Assembly: GCA_036768485.1 (NCBI GenBank) | Contig: JAVLUZ010000273.1 | Location: 1,793,669 to 1,857,668 of the forward strand | Source of the DNA: Mermis nigrescens | Lineage: Eukaryota; Nematoda; Enoplea; Mermithida; Mermithidae | Length of the DNA stretch: 64,000 nucleotides | Direction of reading: 5' to 3' | In this document: positions 1-11,993 of the stretch, piece by piece | Position numbering within the stretch: the stretch's first letter is position 1 | Layout of the letters: each line of letters starts with the position of its first letter | Translations under genes and position numbers: made by a program | Notes under the pieces: model-generated | Told to the model about the DNA's origin: nothing | Database searches by the model: none | The model's input: the letters and a program-made list of their open reading frames with translations, nothing else

Positions 1-87
1 TTGTTGAATGTCAAACGGGAATGCACGTAAATCTAAATTGCACGGTGCTCTAACCGACAAGCGATAATTCAGCCAAATTGTACCGTT
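1..87 (-). CDS. Channel subunit exon 3 (partial)
   Basis: Starts after a TTTTTTGCAG acceptor and reads NGTIWLNYRLSVRAP, then the first half of the Cys-loop, CNLDLRAFPFDIQQ. Phase 0, joining directly to the LYE that ends exon 2. It is cut by the window edge just before the second cysteine of the loop. Confidence 0.9.
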
Positions 88-3000
88 CTGCAAAAAAGAT
101 GAAGTATATCTAAAAAATAATGCGCATGTGCCAGAATGTCAAATTCGGACTCATAAATACAGTACATACACGTAGCCCAATAATGATGCTTTATTTAGAA
201 TGGACAAGAGAGAAATAATGCTATATGTAAGTCCCAGTCCGAAATAATGGATTATAAAGAAAAACGGTCGTAGTCACACCTGGGCGTGGGAGAGTTGGGA
301 GTAAGCACCCCCCCCTGAAAACCAAAATATCCCCCAGAAATCAAAATAACCCCCAGAATTCAATTTTTAAAATTTTTTTCCGTTTTTTCGCAATTTTTGA
401 TGCCAATGGACAGTGCTCGATGAGAAACGTCAAAAAAATGGTGTTTTTTCGCCATACAACCATTTATAAGGCAATTTTTTGACCTTTGAAAAATCTTGCA
501 CCCCCAGAATTTTCTTGCCGCCCACGTATGGTCGTAGTGAGTATGAAAGTGGGTGGATAACTCAAATGGAGTATGGAGTTAATAAGCAGTCCTCAATTTA
601 TTGACTTAGCTCAAAACTTACTAACCTTAGTATGTTAACAACAACTGTTTCGTAGTTCTATCGTCTAAGGAAGAACAAGAGCCTAAATAAGATTGAAGCG
701 AAAAGTCTAAAATTCAGGTAAGCACAAGCTTTGGAATGTGCATTCTGATCAGACTCATTAATTAGATAAAATGCAACACAGATTTTCGTACATCTTCCAA
801 AATGATTAATCAAAGGGTCGTCAGCCGAACGATGAGTAGATTAGAATTTTGAGTTTTCTCAGTTATCTTTTACAGTGAAAATTAAAAATAACTTATAGAC
901 TGACATTCCTTGAGTTAAAACTTTCGAATGTGACCATTTCTGAATTGTTTCTGTTGTACACGATGTATTAGCGGCACAGATTTTAGTGGTTCTATTCGGC
1001 TGCTCAGATTTAAAAAACCCTAACCACGACTATTTTCGTTAATAATTTGAGAAATGATTAAAAATGCGAAAAAGTCGAATTTCTGAAGTTTCTTAGTTTA
1101 AGTAGCTGCCACAAACAAGAAAATGAAGTTGGTTATCGTAGTCTATTTCCCAAAAGGAAAAAGGATGATTTGATGGCAGAAACAGGACAAAATTATTGTC
1201 AAAAAGATACGAAAATCGTAATTTTCGCAATAGCGTACATAATCAAAATTAATTAGTGAAATAAGGTAGTTGTTATCTTAAGGTTTACATACATGACATT
1301 GTCAGAGAAAATTATTGCATGATATATACAATATTTAAGTATGCTCATAATCGACTCACCCCAGATCGGGCACACACACCCCCAGACCCCTAGAATCAAA
1401 TCTTTCGCATGTTTTTCGGGATTTTTGCCACATTTGCACCACCAGACCCCCATAATTTGGCTGCTGCCCGGGTATGGAGCAGACCCGCTCAGACAGATCA
1501 TCGCAATAATACCTAAATTTTGTGTAATATAAAACAATGCACCTCATACAAAATGAACATGATATTTGGCGTTGGCGAGGAATGAATTTTGGTCTCCTTC
1601 GAATTAAAAATACACGTGTTCGGCGTCCAAACAGTGGCTAAATGTTGCTGCTCCATTGTAATGTTGCTCTTGCACGCGTTCATGTGACTGAAGCTGAGAT
1701 TTGGATCGAACCACAACTGACTGAACAAGATATCGATTTCGAAATCGCTCGTGATCTCATTCAAGCTGGACACGTCTTGAACATGAATTTCTACATTCAC
1801 CAACACTCCCTCTTCGTCCTGCTCGACCTCAACTTGCTCTTCAACATTTTTTTGCCTGAAATGAGTGAAATAATATATAGAAAATGACCAGCTAATGTGC
1901 GAGGTGCCGTGATAAAAGAATGCATCGTAGGATTCACTATTTAAGACCAGACTTAGTACAGCTTTGGCGGATCCAAGATTATCTGACAGGAAGGGCTAAA
2001 TCCCTAATTTTAATTTTCCCTATAGTGTCAAAGATTGTCCAAAAAAAGTTTCGTTAATTATGCTTAAAGTATCAGTTTTTTCGTCTTTTGGGAGACAAAA
2101 TGATTTGTGATCCGGGAATAGTTTAGCAATTTTTAAAATTTTCCTCCAAAAAAGCGCAAAATTAGTACAAAAATCGACACAAAGCACCTAAAATATGCTC
2201 GAGAAATATTTGTAAGAACTAAAAAATCCTTGTTCTGTACATAAAGTACTCTGCTGACGCAAAAATAAAGTTTTTAGAAAGCCAAGAAAATCAGTAAATG
2301 TTATTAATGAGTACTACCCGGCGATAGGCGCCCAAAAAACGATAAATCGTGATAAAAATGGCTTAAATAATAAAAATGCACATTATTCTCTATTGCGTCC
2401 AACTATTTTCTGACGATGGGAGGGGCGCCGCCCGTCCCCTCTAAATCCGCGCCTGGGCGTTTACTGTCTTCGCACACTAATTCCACGTTGATTTAATATC
2501 AGCAAAGAATTAAATTGTTTATCTTTGTACGAGCCATATGTACGTTTCAAGGCACACTTCTTCGACGCGTTATGTAATAGATAAGCCGAATATCACAAGC
2601 AATAGTTGGAATATATCATGTAAAGGCATAATATTTTAAACTTCAGATATAAAAACAATAAAATTATTAATCTGCTTGTAAAAAAGCTTTCCAGAAACAT
2701 TGCTAGCTTACGTTAAGTGAGAATTTTTGAGAGCCATTTACAAAATTGCGTCATCAAAAACGACTGTTTTTCGTATGCAAAAATAATAAGTAGCGACACG
2801 ATGACTTCCGATTTTTTCATCCGATGTGAACTAAGAAGTGAATAAATTATTGCGAATTTTTCTTATTACAAGGTGATTGTGGAGGAATTGGAATGAAAAC
2901 TTGATGTGTACTTCAAGTTATAATTTTCTATATGCTATTCTATAGGTTAACTATTAATGTGAAAGTCATTGTTATACTCGTCATGATAAAATTTAGGCAA

Positions 3001-3486
3001 TATCAGTAAAAAATATAAGTGCAAGCGAATCCTTGCATTTTTTAAACTATCCAGGATCAGCAGCCAAAAAAATTTAATTTACTATTCCTGAGACAAATAA
3101 TACTTTTTATCAAATGCTTGATTTAGGTCAAAAAAGATACTCGGATTGATTTCTTCCGAAAAAACCTAATACGTGACTCTCTCTTAGATAAGATTCCGAG
3201 AGTGCCATAATCAGTTTTATCAGAATGCCAAAGATTTGCCCAACAAAACTGTAAATAAATGATAAGCGATTCAGTCAAGCGTAAGAACCAATTACCCTTC
3301 TTCAATTTTTTCATTGTAGTCAACTGTGAACGTTTTTTTGGTCAGAACAGGAGCCATTTTCTTATATTTGGTAAATATTATTTCCATAATCTGGCGTTCG
3401 TTTAGCTTTCTACAATTTTTTGCGACCGAAACGCAATGGAGGTAAAGCAAAGTTGATATCAATGACGTCAGTGCTATTGTCTGCAT
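1..3486 (-). CDS. Cys-loop ligand-gated ion channel subunit, 5' part (three exons, runs off left edge)
   Basis: Three minus-strand exons (3296-3486, 1543-1855, 1-87) join in frame with GT-AG introns and give about 197 residues. Seen: an N-terminal hydrophobic signal peptide (residues about 1-22), a start of the extracellular domain with 'CRKLNERQIMEIIF', an acidic linker, 'VNVEIHVQDVSSLNEI', 'LWFDPNLSF', 'TVWTPNTCIFNSK', then 'NGTIWLNYRLSVRAPCNLD' leading into the Cys-loop (CNLDLRAFPFDIQQ). Known of the family: these are beta strands of the pentameric channel's ligand-binding domain; the second Cys-loop cysteine, the four membrane helices and the pore lie left of the window. Inferred: a plasma-membrane channel, closest in feel to the acetylcholine-gated chloride (ACC/LGC) group of nematodes; ligand and ion choice cannot be decided without the pore segment. 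The extra cysteines at 'NACKSN' and 'NTC' fit that group. Family assignment is firm, subfamily tentative. Confidence 0.88.
275..530 (+). mobile_element. Family B short TIR element, copy B1
   Basis: Starts CACACCTGGGCG and ends CCCACGTATG, flanked by the exact 8-bp direct repeat GTCGTAGT (267-274 and 531-538). The core, around 'GATGCCAATGGACAGTGCTC', is shared with nine other copies in the window. No coding capacity. An 8-bp duplication fits hAT-type non-autonomous elements. Confidence 0.9.
1359..1476 (+). mobile_element. Short relative of family B (about 120 bp)
   Basis: Shares the layout ACCCCCAGACCCC ... GCCCGGGTATG and the internal TTTTTGCCA stretch with copies at 3857 and 10326. The left end is eroded and no duplication is visible, so the limits are approximate. 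Confidence 0.55.
1543..1855 (-). CDS. Channel subunit exon 2
   Basis: Acceptor TCATTTCAG and donor GAG^GTGCAT. The first G completes a glycine codon from exon 1. It encodes an acidic stretch followed by most of the N-terminal half of the ligand-binding domain, including 'SSLNEITSDFEIDILF' and 'WTPNTCIFNSKETKIHSSP'. 'NIT' is a potential N-glycosylation site. Confidence 0.9.
1856..3295. other. Channel gene intron 1
   Basis: Canonical intron (donor GG^GTAATT, acceptor TTTCAG). Its 3' part carries a reversed family-F element at about 1960-2456. 2460-3295 holds nothing I recognise. Confidence 0.7.
1960..2456 (-). mobile_element. Family F TIR element, diverged copy F2
   Basis: In reverse it begins CAGGCGCGGATTTAGAGG and ends near GATCCGCC, matching the ends of the well-bounded copy at 50481-51111. 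No target duplication is recognisable, so the right end is approximate. Confidence 0.6.
3296..3486 (-). CDS. Channel subunit exon 1 with signal peptide
   Basis: I start at the ATG at 3486, which gives MQTIALTSLISTLLYLHC, a classic hydrophobic signal peptide. The frame stays open upstream to a GTG at 3501, but there is no ATG there. The mature part begins 'AKNCRKLNERQIMEIIF', as at the amino end of Cys-loop receptor ectodomains. Donor GAAGG^GTAATT; the phase agrees with exon 2. Confidence 0.85.
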
Positions 3487-3856
3487 TTCATCTTTCGCCA
3501 CGTACTGCGATTAAATCGAATAGAACATAATGGCCTAAAAACTTTATAATATTATGAAACTCAAAAACGACACAATCACACTTCAAGTACAAATTAAAAT
3601 GCACTCATGTGTTAGAACGGATTTTTCCAGATCCCAAGATTATTTAAGCTAGACAGCTAACAGTCGCATAACGATATTACAATAACAAGGATCGCTTAAA
3701 ATTATAACACATCAAAAACAATACAATTAGCGTATTTTCCTGTTGTATCTATTCACTAAGTAATAAAAACGAATTGACAGCATATCTAGCTACACTGTAG
3801 AATTCAAAATTATAGTTTAAAAGTTTTAGCAGACGCCTTCAATCCGAGGTTCTCAC

Positions 3857-4005
3857 CACACATGGACGTGGGGGTTACACCCCGATAATCCGATAGACCG
3901 TCAAAAATCGATAGACCGCCAACACTGAATTTTTTGCATGTTTTTGGGATTTTTGCCAGTTTCACACCAACCAGACCCCCGGAATTCAGTCGCTGCCCAT
4001 GCATG
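3857..4005 (+). mobile_element. Short relative of family B, 149 bp
   Basis: Ends CACACATGGACG ... GCCCATGCATG. Flanks GTTCTCAC (3849-3856) and GTCCTCAC (4006-4013) form an 8-bp duplication with one mismatch. Confidence 0.8.
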
Positions 4006-5212
4006 GTCCTCACTCCCAGGAACCACCTGAAAAATTGTATAAATCGATTGATACACAAGCAAAAACACTTCTTAACGTTTCCGATTACGTCCTCCGTGTA
4101 CGATGCGGCAGAGGAAATTTTTTGATATAAATCTGATGAAATCAAATGATTTGGTTAAAAAGCTGATTGATTAAAATGAAACGCCTGATAAGTATTACCT
4201 TCGAACGAACAAAAACTGCTTAAAAACGATTGTTTTCAAACTTTCTAGCTTCTTGAAGCCAAAAATCAGTCACGCTTATAAACTCGTGATGGGGGACGCA
4301 CCTATGAGGGATCTCATCATCATCCATACATGAAGGCCTAATATGACAAGCAGGGTCATCGATTATTTCGGCGTCTTCAATGCCTACTCGATATCCAAGT
4401 TATAACACGCAGAAAAATCGTGTAAAAGTGGCTTATCTACCAATCAGTGTGTCAAGTGGTAACAATCGGTTAAAAATCTCTATCATATTATCCAGACGAT
4501 GAATAGATAATGCTTGTTTTGGAAATTTGGGAGCTAATTTAGCAGAAGAAACAATTAATGCTGTAGACAACATTGGTGTTCCGAATTCTTAAACAATGAT
4601 ACTCGTTGAGTAAAGAAGTAAAGAAATCTTCTGTGAGTCGCCGTCGTGTCTCATTACGTGAAATCAAGTGAAAATTTTCAAAATGGCCTAATAACCTTGA
4701 TCTATTTGGTTGTCAACTCGTTCCTATAACTCTTCTTTACAGTATCTCTGTAACAAAATTAGCTTGATCGCTACAGAAACTGCTATGAGCAAATTTAACA
4801 AATGACATAATGCATAAGAGACTATGTGATTGTGAATTGATAATTATCAAATAATCTTCGAAAACTCATCTGTCGCCTAATTAGTCAAAATCACGTATTT
4901 ATGCATCAATTTTCCCACGCGGATAAGCAATTAACCGCATTATCATTTTATACAATACTATAATAAAAAATTTATCTTTACATGCAGCTTCTAATAATTC
5001 GTACATCGTTACCAGAAATATAATTAAAGATCTCACACAATTGCGCATTTTTATTAAAATGTCAGATGCCAACTCATTAAAACCTGAAGTTGTATTTTTT
5101 GATAAAAACAGCGCATAATGTATTTTCCGGCCGACCGTATCAATTGCAAGCTTTCGATAATGCATGAAACCTAAATTCGAATCCAGAACAGCTAAGCATA
5201 ATCAAGACCAAA

Positions 5213-5330
5213 GGCGCACAGCATGGCCGGTCTGTAGGAGGGGTGGGTCAACCAGAGAGTTTTATTCAGCCAAAATAACCTCGAAAACTATAAAACTATG
5301 TTAAGCTATAGTTTATGGTCGATTTCCAGC
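5213..5330 (+). repeat. Interspersed repeat beginning GCACAGCATGGCCGGTC
   Basis: GCACAGCATGGCCGGTC and the following CAAAATAACCTCGAAAA recur at 17287-17350 and, diverged, at 49124-49190 (GCATAGCATGGTCGATC ... AAAATGACCTCAAAAA). Limits are uncertain and there is no coding content. Confidence 0.5.
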
Positions 5331-5888
5331 TTTTCTGCTCGAATCCTTTGATCCTCATCAACTTTTGGCCTTTATTTTACATAATTTTTTCCAAGAAATT
5401 ACCATTTTCAATTCAGAGGATCTAGGTTCTTCCCATGAGCGTGTTTGGCAAAGACGTTGAAAATTCTAACACGTTCAAATTTCGCCTATTTTTAGCTATC
5501 AAAATAAAATAATTTTAAGCAGGTTACATACTTTCCATAGGAATCATGCAGTGTTTGGGGTCTGGTTTCGATATCCTACGGCTTAAGCAAGACTTAAGAT
5601 CCTACATGATGAATACAGAAAGTGTCAAATGTTGTTTTTTAGCATCGATCTAAGGTTCAAGCCTGACTCAAGCCCGAACACATTGGTGCCAGCTTAAGCT
5701 AAGTTTATATGTCCCTGACTGCGTATCTATAAATAATGGAGTCGGTTTTAAGCCTGGCTCAAGCACGCCTACACTGAAACCGGGTCGAATGTATTGTTAC
5801 GAATACATTAGCTTAATGGTTTTGATCGATTCCAGGCCGCACAATATGAAAAGGCGCTTAATTACTTGAAATCTAATTTTTTGATTGT

Positions 5889-6145
5889 ATACCGGGTGAC
5901 CGACAGTACTGGGTGACCGACAGTTCCGGGTGACCGACAGTCACGGGTGACCGACAGTTCCAGGTGACCGACAGCCCCGGTTGATCGACAGTCCCGGGTG
6001 GCCGACAAATGGTTTTAAAAATAAATCTGTAAATCAAAGAATTCCCGGTAGACCGACAGTCCCGACTGGCCGACTGTTCCGAGTTGCCGACAGTACAGGG
6101 TAGCCGACTGTACCGGGTGGCCGACAGTCCCGGGTGACCGACAAA
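5889..6145 (+). repeat. 17-bp minisatellite, GACCGACAGTCCCGGGT units
   Basis: About thirteen diverged 17-bp units in two blocks (5889-6010, 6045-6145), each followed by a related AT-rich spacer of about 38 bp. This makes a higher-order repeat. Units differ at a few positions, for example GACC against GGCC. Confidence 0.9.
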
Positions 6146-6874
6146 TTGTACTAAAGATAGATTTGTCACTCAAAAATTTCCCGACTAACTGATTGTTCCG
6201 ATCTGGCCAACAGCATTGAGAGGCCAACCAATTAAGTGACAGAAAGAGTGACCACTGTTAGTGATTTTTTCTACAGATGTTTTAGGTGCAGGTCATCGAC
6301 AACTATTACTGTACTCTTCTACTTAAGAAGCCAGTGTGCGCGACATACTAATCGATGTCAAAATCGCCTTCCGTTTTTCATGCGAATAAATCGAACGCAG
6401 CACAGATACGTTACACGTAACAAATGGATATTTTAACAAAAAATAAGGCATCAGATATTCCCCCATTCCAAAATGCAAATGATTTTATTTTTAGAATTTT
6501 TTCATTTCGAAGGTGCCTAAATGCGATTCATTGCTTATGCATACCTTCGTAGCTTTGAGCTTGTAGCTTATATTGTGCAGTGAAACTACAGTGCGAGTTC
6601 TATTCACAATTTAAAAACAGCGCACATTGAACAATAATAATTTCAAAATCTTAAAGCTTATTAGACAAAAATGAATCCTTGATGCAAAATTTCCGGTCTT
6701 GTTTTTTAAAGGTCGCATTTTATAAAAATGCAAGACAATGTATCTTTCTGAACTCAATGACACAAGCAAAGAGCCTACATATATATGCAGTTAATGAATT
6801 TACATGCACATTTATGTCAGAGAAAACTTTGTTGTTGATCGAGGAGGCGAAAAAATAAAGGATTTGTATTTGGA

Positions 6875-7024
6875 CACATGTAAAGGCATAAATTTTAAAA
6901 ACTACGAGTATGTCCGACGATAAGCCGACAGATTGCGATTATAGCATTGATTTGATAAATAATTATCGTAATCCGTCGGCTTACTTTCGAAAAAATTCTT
7001 AAAATTTATGCCCAAACTTATGTG
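6875..7024 (+). mobile_element. 150-bp palindromic element
   Basis: The ends CACATGTAAAGGCATAAATT and TTAAAATTTATGCCC are inverted copies. An inner hairpin runs from GCCGACAGATTGCGATTAT to ATCGTAATCCGTCGGC (6923-6980). The core recurs near 16113-16225 (reversed) and 36015-36120, so it is an interspersed family. Confidence 0.7.
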
Positions 7025-7037
7025 AAACATACTATAA

Positions 7038-7200
7038 AAAGTCGGCCACCCGGTGCAGTCGGCCACTCGGTACTGTCGGCCACTGGGAACAGTCGGCCAG
7101 TCGGTAGTGTCGGTCAGCTGGGAAGTGTTTGATTGACGGATTTATTTTTATACCATTTGTCGGTGACCCGGGACTGTCGGACAGCCAGGACGGAACCAAT
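7038..7200 (-). repeat. 17-bp minisatellite, inverted relative to 5889-6145
   Basis: Units read GTCGGCCACCCGGTACT, the reverse complement of the array 1 kb to the left. The same AT-rich spacer (GATTTATTTTTATACCATTT) follows. The two arrays therefore form an inverted pair around the palindromic element at 6875-7024. Confidence 0.85.
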
Positions 7201-8889
7201 TTTTTAACTTATATTCACCTTTGACTGCAAGCAATTAAGATTATCGACTCAGAAAGAGCAAAAATGCTTGGACGTCCAATTTAGTATGTGCAGAAGTACC
7301 AAAATCAAAAATAATAACATGGTCATAAAACAAAAACTCAATGAAAAATATAAAATCTTCATAGCAAACTCGTTCTTCAAAGGACGTATTTCGGTTGACG
7401 AGAGCAACTTGCTGATATAATGGGTCTAGCTAATTGTGTGCAATTTCAAAACTTATTTAGAAAACGAATAATTATGACGACTAAGTCAGTTCAAGTTAAC
7501 ATACTTAGTATGCTGTGGAAAAAAGCTAAAAAAATCAAATATAAGCCTATTTTTAAAGATCCGCCTCAGACTATTCATTTATGAATGCCTTATAAATTTA
7601 CAGCATTATTTAATTTACTACAAGTTTATTGAAATTGCGATGATGCTCCGATGAACTTAACTTGCATGGACTGATTCAATATGGAAAAGAACTTTATAAG
7701 AAGTATAGCTAATCACGCTGACAATGACAGCTGTGAGCCATTATCAGAAAAGCATGATATTTCTAATAGTTTTTTCGAGAGAACTTGCATGACAGAAAAC
7801 TCGATAATGTCTTGATCGGCCTACTAGCGATAAGGAGGCCAATGCTTAAGAAAGGAATGGTGGACTCAAGCGGAAGTAAGAAGAGACTATTAGATGCGAT
7901 TTTCGGAGAAAATTAAATGAAGTAGACAATTATTCACGAAAGTGGATCACAATGAATGTATGAATCGGGCATCTGACGCATTCTGTATCCCGTCGAATTT
8001 TGTAGTTGGATTGGGTACTAGTATTATTTTTATCATTCTAATCATATCAGCTAGAAAGCTAGTCTTGTGAGAGAAATTTTCAGGCCGAAAAGGGATAGCT
8101 TGGAAATCGTGTCAAATTAAATTTCATCAAACGTAATTGCTGCATTTGCAAATGCGTTTGTTTAATGAAAACTACGGACCTTTTGGACAGTTCTCCCACC
8201 ACCGTTTTTAGCCGATCCATAATAGCTGCAGTAACGAAAGTTTACATACGACTAGCTTATGACTTCTTGTCTTTACACCTGCAAAATAAAGTCAATAAAG
8301 ATTGTTTACATTCATACCTAAAATTTGATTACTGTATCTTTATTTCCTCTCTCAAAAAACAGTGGCGGAAATTGTTCAAAAGGTCCAAAGTACATCCCTT
8401 AACATGAGGATTATGCTCTTTGTCAATAGCTAGCACAAGCTCCAATTTGCTCATGTTCATTGCTTTTATTAGAATCAAATGCTAATGACAAGTTATGCTC
8501 CCTGACATCTACTCACAAATTGTGAGTTACAATTTGATCGCGTCCCAAAATTCCCACCGTCCCTAATTTCCCATCATCCCAACAAATCCATCACGATTTG
8601 AAAGAATACGATTTTTTAAGAGTTTCACATCAAAAATGTTCACTTGACACAAAAATAAAGTTGCTCATTAACAAATACTACCCCGGAACGAAGTGCCGGA
8701 AAAATTTAGCAATTATGATGAAATTGGTTAAGACAATTGAAAATAAGCGAGTATCTTTACTGCGCTCAATTTATGACGACCGAGAACGGCCGCCTCTGCC
8801 CTCTAAATACTTTGCTTATAATACTTCAACACAGATTTGAAATGATTTACGTGTAATGATGCACTCAAATTACATGAATTTCTTAATTT

Positions 8890-8938
8890 TTGTCATTAGT
8901 TTATTATTATATTATTATTGTATTATTATTATATTGTA

Positions 8939-9034
<96 letters not shown>

Positions 9035-9062
9035 GATTATTATTATTATTATTATTATTATG

Positions 9063-9103
<41 letters not shown>

Positions 9104-9106
9104 TAT
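8890..9106. repeat. (ATT)n microsatellite
   Basis: About 215 bp of nearly pure ATT/TTA triplets with rare interruptions (TATCATT, TATGATT). The long poly-Ile and poly-Tyr open frames across it are by-products. Confidence 0.97.
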
Positions 9107-9194
9107 TGTCTAACGACTATCTTTCATCTACATTCCTGAAAGCTTGGTATGCATATGACGTCGGACATTGGAAAAAGCTAATGAGATTTGTAAA

Positions 9195-9535
9195 TGGGAC
9201 GGTGGGAATGTTGGGACGGTGGAAATGTTGGGACCCGCGGTGGGAATGTTGGGACCCGTGTTTGGAATGCTGGGATGGTGGGCATGTTAGGACCCGTGGT
9301 GGGTATGTTAATATGGTGGGAATGTTAGGACGTTGGGATTGTTGGGACTCGTGGTGGGAATGTTGGGATCCGCGGTGGGAATGTGGGGATACGTGGTGGG
9401 AATGTTGGGATGGAAGAGATGTTGATTGTTGGGACTCGCGGTGGGAATGTTTGGACTTCGCAGTGGGATTGTTGGGACGGCAGGAGTGTTGGGACGATGG
9501 GAATGTTGAAAGGGTTGGGGGAAGGTGGGAATAAT
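9195..9535 (+). repeat. About 20-bp minisatellite, GTGGGAATGTTGGGACCCGC units
   Basis: About fifteen imperfect units of 20-21 bp. Where the 21-bp period holds, one frame reads Trp-Glu-Cys-Trp-Asp-Pro-Arg repeatedly, giving a 142-residue open frame that I regard as a side effect of unit length. Reverse-complement-like fragments (CCCAAAATTCCCACCGTCCC) occur at about 8545-8585. Confidence 0.9.
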
Positions 9536-10325
9536 GGGACTACACCCAGAATTTACCCTAGTAAATGAAGACATATTGCTCCGTAAGGTACATGGCTCCA
9601 GCATCGACTATAACTCCAACTAATTATTTTGATATATTTTCTGATAAAGGCAAGGCAATTTCTAAAGTAACTTGCTCATGCAATATACTATGGGTAATTT
9701 GCTATGCACAAAATTATAAATAACAACGGCGATCTAATTAAAATAAGAACGAATGAAGGACCAAGGATTAACGGAAAAAAGGTCATTCGAAAAACCAACA
9801 GTAAACAAGCTAATTGGCTGTGTAATTACGTTGGAGCAGAGTAATAACTTAGGTGCGACTTTCGCAACGGTCAATTAGCGAGCGTGAGGAAAAACTTTTA
9901 AAAGCATCTGGATTTAGTTAGGTACCGCGTTGTTTCTGAAACAAAATACGTATGTTCAAACTCATTGTCACAAATAATTTTCTTATCTTAATATTTCCTA
10001 TTCAGCTGGACATGAAAAATTGATACATTTGCGCATAATGTTTTATGCTGGGAATTTTAGTCATTAGCCAATTTAGAGCAACCATAATCCAACTCAAATG
10101 TTTTATCTCTCTCAATCAGCTATATTCTAATAAATCAATTCCAATGAAAAACAGCTGCACTTCGAATCACGAAGACATTAGTAATATTAACATTTTTAAG
10201 TTGAAGCGTCAACCTTTTTTGAAAGAAATTTTCGCATTTTGGTCCCACGAATTATTTCCGTAATAGTGAAAGTGAGAACAAAGACGCGATAAGCAAAAAA
10301 CAAGGTCTATTTCTTTACTCATAAC

Positions 10326-10455
10326 CACACATGGGCGTAAGGGTCTGGGGTCTAAACCTCCAGAATCTGAAAGACCCCCCAAAATCAAATTTTTGGTGCT
10401 ATTTTTGGCAATTTGGCCCAATTGGACCCCCAGATTTTTTTGTTGCCAATGTATG
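10326..10455 (+). mobile_element. Short relative of family B, 130 bp
   Basis: Ends CACACATGGGCG ... GCCAATGTATG. Flanks CTCATAAC (10318-10325) and CTCATATC (10456-10463) are an 8-bp duplication with one mismatch. Confidence 0.8.
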
Positions 10456-11762
10456 CTCATATCTCAGAAAAAGTATGGCTTTCCTCTTACTTCCTTATTT
10501 CATGAAGACCAGCTCAGACCGGATTGTCGTAGAAACATGTTCAGGTCGTGGTAATGGCAAATCATGGCATTTTCTGAACTCACGACACTTTTTTTGCAGT
10601 TTATGAAGTATGCACACCGGAATGTGCTGAATAATGTCCGAAAGAGTTAAACATATTTACTGAATCGCTTGTGTACATTATAGCAGAAATTCAAAATCAG
10701 TGTTCTTAGGATATCAGACATTTTTATAAATTAATCAATAAATCTTGTACTCAATAACAAAACAATGAAAATTGATAAGGTCGATTCTAATAAATTCAAT
10801 TTTGTCAAGCTGTATGATATACCTTAAGATACAGTTCCAATTTTTTCTGGCGACTAGCTGAAATCTCACAATCGTATGAAGCTAATCCGTGATAAAAATA
10901 CAAGTATACAGCGAGAACAGATTTCTCTTATTCAACAGCCTTCTTTGCGACACTGCATTCGCTCTAAACGCTCAATATTAATTATTTATTAATCTATTTA
11001 GCAATAAGCATTTTGAATAAAAAGGCATATAGCCCATTGTCATCAAATATCGACCAGAATTGAGGTATCTTGCTTGCGCTTAAGAAATCTCTTTTATAGT
11101 CAAAAGTACTTTCAGCTTTATAAGCTTATAAATTCGCATTTGCGTTTGCTCAATAATTTAGCACCGGCTAAATTTGATATTTGCAAAATATTGTAATGCT
11201 TGCGAAGTATGAATCCTAATTACAAAGAACTTGAAGTAATAAACTTTCCATGCACCAAAAATTTCGCGGCTTACACTTATATTTTAAATATGATTATTAT
11301 ACGGTTCATTATATGCCGAAAGAACAATGATACAGCTGATTATTCAGAAAGTTCCACTGATGCGTAACTAAGGAAACTTACTAGAGCAGATACTTTTCCA
11401 GTTCTTAATTGCAGATATTATTTAAGCCCACCTCAAATCGATCACAAAAATCTTTGTGCAGACTAAAAGTATTTGCATATAAAATACAGGCATTAATTAG
11501 GCTGTACCTGCGATTCGATAATTCCTGAAGCAGAGTCACTTCATCCTTTAACTAGATTAACTAAACAATCCAGCGCGTACGAAATTTCAACTAGATTTGC
11601 ACATAAAATTGAACTCAGAATGCTGAAACAATCTGAATTAAATATGATACGGTGATTCCCGATAGCTAATTAAATATAAAAATAAATGCCAACGCGCTTA
11701 CAAATCGAACATAACATAAACAAAATATAGCAAATCACAACTAAGGTCAACTAAGCTACAAG

Positions 11763-11993
11763 CATACGTGGGCGTGGGGGTTTGGGGGTGTGCACCCCCG
11801 AAACCAGACTACACCCCAGAATTCAGTTTTTGAAATTTTTTTGTTTTTTCGTAATTGGTTGATGCCAATGGATAGTGCTCGATGAGGAACGTTGAAAAAT
11901 TGTGTTTTTTCACCATACCACCATTTTTAAGGCCATTTTTTGAACTTTGTAAAAAATCATGCACCCCCAGAACTTTGGTGCCGCCCACCTACG
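11763..11993 (+). mobile_element. Family B TIR element, copy B2
   Basis: CATACGTGGGCG ... CGCCCACCTACG, flanked by the exact 8-bp duplication GCTACAAG (11755-11762, 11994-12001). 231 bp, non-coding. Confidence 0.92.

Larger units (their letters stand above)
88..1542. other. Channel gene intron 2
   Basis: Canonical intron (donor GAG^GTGCAT, acceptor TTGCAG). It contains a family-B TIR element (275-530) and a fragment of its shorter relative near 1359-1476. I see no other feature in the remainder. Confidence 0.75.

Noticed and set aside
8598..8840. 80-codon open frame near 8.6 kb
   Set aside because: Nucleotide sequence resembles part of the family F copy at 2230-2440 (ACAAAAATAAAGTT, TACTACCC), so it is probably an eroded repeat.
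8856..9139. Poly-Ile and poly-Tyr open frames
   Set aside because: Direct translation of the ATT microsatellite.
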